35,014 bases of DNA. Source: JAEUMD01 sp964559355. GTDB taxonomy: Bacteria; Pseudomonadota; Alphaproteobacteria; Rhizobiales; Hyphomicrobiaceae. The position numbers and the translations under genes are program-made. Shown piece by piece: positions 32,138 through 35,014 of this stretch. Location: NCBI GenBank assembly GCA_964559355.1, contig CAZLHQ010000014.1, forward strand, positions 1 to 35,014, written 5' to 3'. The stretch's first letter is position 1, and every line of letters starts with the position of its first letter. The notes under the pieces are model-generated. The model was not told the DNA's origin and searched no databases. It saw only the letters and a list, made by a program, of their open reading frames with translations.

Positions 32138-32890
32138 TCAAATCCCCAGCCGGTGGCGCACCGCGTGATAAAGGTCCTCCGAGCAGCCGATGCCGAACGC
32201 CTGGCACGTCACCTCGTGCGAGCCGCGATAGATCATGTCGAGCGCCACCCACAAAATGATGGCGAGGCCGATCCAGGAAATCCATGGATAACGCACTAGC
32301 AGCCGGGCGATGAAGTGCGAGGCCACCGCCATCAGGCCGATCGAAAAGGCAAGGCCGATGACGAGCACGAGCTGGCTGGAACCGGCCGCGCCCGCCACCG
32401 CCAGCACGTTGTCGAGCGACATGGACACGTCGGCGACGATGATTTGCAAGACAGCCGCCCAGAAGCTCTTGTTGGCGGCGCCATTGCCGTTGCCATTTGC
32501 AGCCTCGACCGTTTCGAGGTCCTGCTCGTGCCCGTCGGCAATGCCGCGGTACATCTTCCAGCACACCCACAGCAGCAGCAGTCCACCGGCCAAGGTCAGG
32601 CCGATGATGAGCAGCAGCTTCTGGGTGATGGCCGCAAACAGGATGCGTAGTACGACGGCCGCGGTGATGCCCCAGAAGATGACCTTGGCGCGTTGCTCTT
32701 TGGGCACCTGGGAAGCGGCCATGCCGACCACGATGGCGTTGTCGCCTGCCAGCGTGATGTCGATGATGAAGACTTTGAGCAGCTCGTCGAAGTTCTGCTG
32801 CCACCATACGGGATCGACCATGTGTCCGATCTCGACCAGGAGGGCATGAAAGAAGCCGGAAGTATCGGCGGCGAGCAGGAGATCGAGCAT
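32138..32890 (-). CDS. TerC family integral membrane protein
   Basis: A 250-residue polytopic membrane protein of the TerC/YjbE group, which includes likely metal (manganese or calcium) exporters. The two family repeats with acidic residues in membrane segments are visible: VFIIDITLAGDNAIVVGMAA and IIVADVSMSLDNVLAVAGAA. Other segments are VIFWGITAAVVLRILFAAIT, LLLIIGLTLAGGLLLLWVCW and LVLVIGLAFSIGLMAVASHF. A hydrophilic loop with NGNGNGAANK lies mid-protein. No yybP-ykoY manganese riboswitch was recognised upstream. It is alone between RNase T2 and the tct genes. Confidence 0.9.
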   Translation of the reverse strand: MLDLLLAADTSGFFHALLVEIGHMVDPVWWQQNFDELLKVFIIDITLAGDNAIVVGMAASQVPKEQRAKVIFWGITAAVVLRILFAAITQKLLLIIGLTLAGGLLLLWVCWKMYRGIADGHEQDLETVEAANGNGNGAANKSFWAAVLQIIVADVSMSLDNVLAVAGAAGSSQLVLVIGLAFSIGLMAVASHFIARLLVRYPWISWIGLAIILWVALDMIYRGSHEVTCQAFGIGCSEDLYHAVRHRLGI

Positions 32891-33019
32891 TGCGGCACTC
32901 TGTCGGTTCGTTCGCGCACCGGCGCGGCTTGGCGTTGCGCGCTGGCCGGCGGTCGCAATTTTGCATCGGCTAGCGAGGGCTTAGGCCCGCGCACGGTAAC
33001 GGCCAGAAACTATATATGG

Positions 33020-33535
33020 TCAGTAGCCCAGCATGGCCTCGAGCGGCCCCTTGGGCAGCGGCACCAGGAACCACTTCTCGAACATCATGAACAGCACCAG
33101 TGGCACGCCGATGCCGACCCCGATCGATTTCAGCACGCCGTTGTGGCCGAATGCCATCATGAACCCGGCGATGAACAGGGCGGAAGCGACGTAGATGCCA
33201 ATGAAGTGGATGGCGGCCACGAATGCGATCAGCGGCACCGTCAGGTACAAGATGCGCGTCAGGCCGGTCAGCGTGATGAACTCTTCCTCGGCATCTTCGG
33301 TCTTGCCGAGGATGCCCATCACCATCGTGTAAAGGCTGGAAACGGCAAGCATTGCGGCGACGAGGAAGGGGAAGAAGCCTGCGGCCGGGCCGACACCCTC
33401 CTCCCAGCCGTAGCCGATATTGGCGCTTTCGACCATCACGACCGCCGCTAGCAGCAAAAGCAGCAGCGCGACGACGATGTCCATCGCCCGTTTCGACACC
33501 AGCAGCGGCGTGTCGTGGGGTTGCGGCGTATTCAT
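33020..33535 (-). CDS. tctB: Tripartite tricarboxylate transporter small subunit TctB
   Basis: A 171-residue membrane protein with four hydrophobic segments (RAMDIVVALLLLLLAAVVMV; FFPFLVAAMLAVSSLYTMVM; ILYLTVPLIAFVAAIHFIGI; IGVGIGVPLVLFMMFEKWFL). The IGYGWEEGVGPAAGFFPF block is typical of TctB, and the end PLPKGPLEAMLGY matches the family. The ATG at 33535 with TGGAGT upstream is chosen over the longer frame. It follows tctC on the same strand with a 148-bp gap. Confidence 0.9.
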   Translation of the reverse strand: MNTPQPHDTPLLVSKRAMDIVVALLLLLLAAVVMVESANIGYGWEEGVGPAAGFFPFLVAAMLAVSSLYTMVMGILGKTEDAEEEFITLTGLTRILYLTVPLIAFVAAIHFIGIYVASALFIAGFMMAFGHNGVLKSIGVGIGVPLVLFMMFEKWFLVPLPKGPLEAMLGY

Positions 33536-33683
33536 TCGATACTCCAGCGTCGTCGGTATGATGGGTTGAGGGGACGGCTGGCCGGGTATTCGCCGGCAAG
33601 ATCGTGTGGGTTTGTGAAGGGTGGCACGACGGTCGGTCCGCAGCTTGAGCAAGGCGTCGCGAACCGGCCGTCAATGGCGTTTC

Positions 33684-34697
33684 TTACTTGGCGAGGAAGC
33701 CTGCTTCCTTCATCAGGTCGTGGTGCACCTTCTCGGCGTTGGCGACCCACGTTTTGTACTGGTCACCCGACATCATGGTCTGGTTGAAGGCGCCCTTCTC
33801 CATGAACTCTTTCCAGTCCGGCGTCGCCGCGACCTTCTTGAAGAGTTCGACGTAGAAGGCGACCTCTTCGGGCTTCACGCCGGGGGACATGAAGATGCCG
33901 CGCAACATCTGGTATTCGACATTGACGCCAGCTTCCTTGCAGGTCGGGATGTCCGACCAGGCCATGTCAGCCGTCACCTTGCTGGTGTAGGTCGAGCGCT
34001 TGCCATCGAAAATGCACAGCGGGCGCAGCGCACCCGATTTCCAATGCGACACGGCCTCGATCGGGTTGTTGACGGTCGAGTTGACGTGACCACCGACCAG
34101 CTGCGTCGCTACTTCGCCGCCGCCCTTGTAGGGAATGTAGGTGAACTTCTTGGGTGCGGTGACGCGCTCGAGCGCGGCGGTGATGATCTGGTCTTCCTGC
34201 TTGGAACCCGTTCCGCCCATCTTCATCGACTTGTCGTCGGCGGCAGCAACGGCAGCGATGTATTCCTTGGCGGTCTTGGCCGGGTTGTCCTTGTTGACCC
34301 ACAGGACGAACTGGTCGAGCGCCAGCATCGATACCGGCGTCATATCGGACCACTTGAAAGGAACGCCCGTGGCAAGCGGCGTCGTAAAGAGGTTCGACAG
34401 CGTGATGATGATATTATGTGGGTCGCCTGCCGACTTCTTGACCTCGAGGAAGCCTTCGGCGCCGGCGCCACCGCCCTTGTTCACGACAACGAGCGGCTGT
34501 GACATGAGGTTATGCTTGGCAATCACGCCCTGGATGAAGCGGGCCATTTGATCGGCGCCACCGCCGGTGCCGGCGGGAATGACGAAGGTGACGGGCTTGG
34601 TCGGCTCCCAGGCTGAAGCAGGGGCCGGAGCAAAAGCGATTGTGCTCGCAACGGCGCCGATCAGTGCGATGGCCTTGAGCGGTGTTGTGTATCTCAT
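33684..34697 (-). CDS. tctC: Tripartite tricarboxylate transporter binding protein TctC (Bug family)
   Basis: A periplasmic substrate-binding protein of 337 residues with a signal peptide (LKAIALIGAVASTIAFAPAP, then ASA). Family blocks are PVTFVIPAGTGGGADQMARF, LVVVNKGGGAGAEGFLEVKK, KMGGTGSKQEDQIITAALE, and YIPYKGGGEVATQLVGGHVN, where ligand contacts usually lie, then MSPGVKPEEVAFY. The substrate, probably a carboxylate, cannot be assigned. It sits between tctA and tctB, an order that differs from the common tctC-tctB-tctA. Confidence 0.93.
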   Translation of the reverse strand: MRYTTPLKAIALIGAVASTIAFAPAPASAWEPTKPVTFVIPAGTGGGADQMARFIQGVIAKHNLMSQPLVVVNKGGGAGAEGFLEVKKSAGDPHNIIITLSNLFTTPLATGVPFKWSDMTPVSMLALDQFVLWVNKDNPAKTAKEYIAAVAAADDKSMKMGGTGSKQEDQIITAALERVTAPKKFTYIPYKGGGEVATQLVGGHVNSTVNNPIEAVSHWKSGALRPLCIFDGKRSTYTSKVTADMAWSDIPTCKEAGVNVEYQMLRGIFMSPGVKPEEVAFYVELFKKVAATPDWKEFMEKGAFNQTMMSGDQYKTWVANAEKVHHDLMKEAGFLAK

Positions 34698-34833
34698 GTT
34701 GAGTGGACTCCGTAATTCGGGCAGGGCCCTGATGCTCGAGTTTCTTCCTCCTGCGGATTGCTTTTCAGCGGTGTGCCAGCCGCCGCAGTCGGCTCAGCAA
34801 CACTCGTCCGTCGATAACACGTCAAGAGTAAGG

Positions 34834-35014
34834 CTATGCTGCTTGCGAGCCCTTTAGCTTGCTTTTCATCCAGCCGATCGCCGGCCAGAACAGTAGCACG
34901 ATGCCGAGCGCCATGATCGATCCGACGAGCCAGTTGGAAAAGAACACGCCCAGTCCGCCCTGGCTGCCGAGTAGCGCCTGGCGGAAGCCTTCTTCCGCCT
35001 TGTCGCCGAGCACG
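34834..35014 (-). CDS. tctA: Tripartite tricarboxylate transporter large subunit TctA, C-terminal end
   Basis: The minus-strand frame entering from the right edge encodes LGDKAEEGFRQALLGSQGGL, then a membrane segment VGSIMALGIVLLFWPAIGW and a basic end MKSKLKGSQAA, with TAG at 34836-34834. The LGDKAEExFRQALL motif is the hallmark of the TctA C terminus. About 60 residues are present; the rest lies beyond the window. The gap to tctC is 136 bp. Confidence 0.9.
   Translation of the reverse strand, partial: VLGDKAEEGFRQALLGSQGGLGVFFSNWLVGSIMALGIVLLFWPAIGWMKSKLKGSQAA

Noticed and set aside
32891..33019. A yybP-ykoY manganese riboswitch upstream of the TerC-type gene
   Set aside because: The conserved core of that motif was not found in the 129-bp gap.

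Overview
The window looks like chromosomal DNA of a GC-rich alphaproteobacterium, most likely of the order Hyphomicrobiales (Rhizobiales). The grounds are a SAM-II riboswitch ahead of metX, divergent metX and hisC-tyrA, ftsE-ftsX followed by a YdcF-type gene and plsC, a CpdR-type receiver protein, and a DUF3305-mobA-mobB-fdhD cluster. Most genes are ordinary housekeeping or metabolic genes. No insertion sequence, phage gene, CRISPR array, rRNA or intact tRNA was seen.

Layout. Bases 1-60 read as the PP-loop region of an NAD synthetase (NadE), joined out of frame to the first 192 codons of metX (minus strand). The join looks like a chimera or a rearrangement. metX is preceded by a SAM-II riboswitch and a likely terminator. 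Next come hisC-tyrA (plus), a ChaC-type gamma-glutamylcyclotransferase, a small conserved protein, and a cobalamin-dependent class II ribonucleotide reductase (minus). A minus-strand block follows: ftsE-ftsX, then a YdcF-like gene and plsC, split by a palindromic repeat. hpt and a CpdR-like gene (plus) come next.

From about 13.4 to 20.2 kb lies a molybdenum cofactor and formate dehydrogenase maturation region. It holds moaA (minus), a small membrane protein, DUF3305, an unknown 103-residue protein, mobA, mobB, a secreted protein that looks like a catalytically dead subtilisin, and a variant fdhD. No formate dehydrogenase structural gene is inside the window. A large CoA-transferase and a convergent XRE-type regulator follow, then a BchE-like cobalamin-binding radical SAM enzyme. 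A minus-strand pair comes next: an AIM24-type protein and a large secreted protein whose C-terminal part carries a His/Cys pattern like clan CD (caspase/gingipain-like) peptidases. After several unknown proteins come RNase T2, a TerC-type membrane protein, and a tripartite tricarboxylate transporter set in the order tctA (cut by the edge), tctC, tctB.

Between genes there are two families of palindromic repeats. One is a composite element of about 122 bp present in two inverted copies (3104-3225 and 9462-9584), with a short remnant near 3963 and a diverged hairpin at 30057-30125. The other is a pair of adjacent, related hairpins at 12027-12188, whose differences are compensated in both arms.

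The strongest leads for something not yet described are the dead subtilase in the Moco/FdhD cluster, the His/Cys secreted protein next to the AIM24 gene, and the covarying hairpin pair. All functional statements come from reading motifs by eye; no database search was run.
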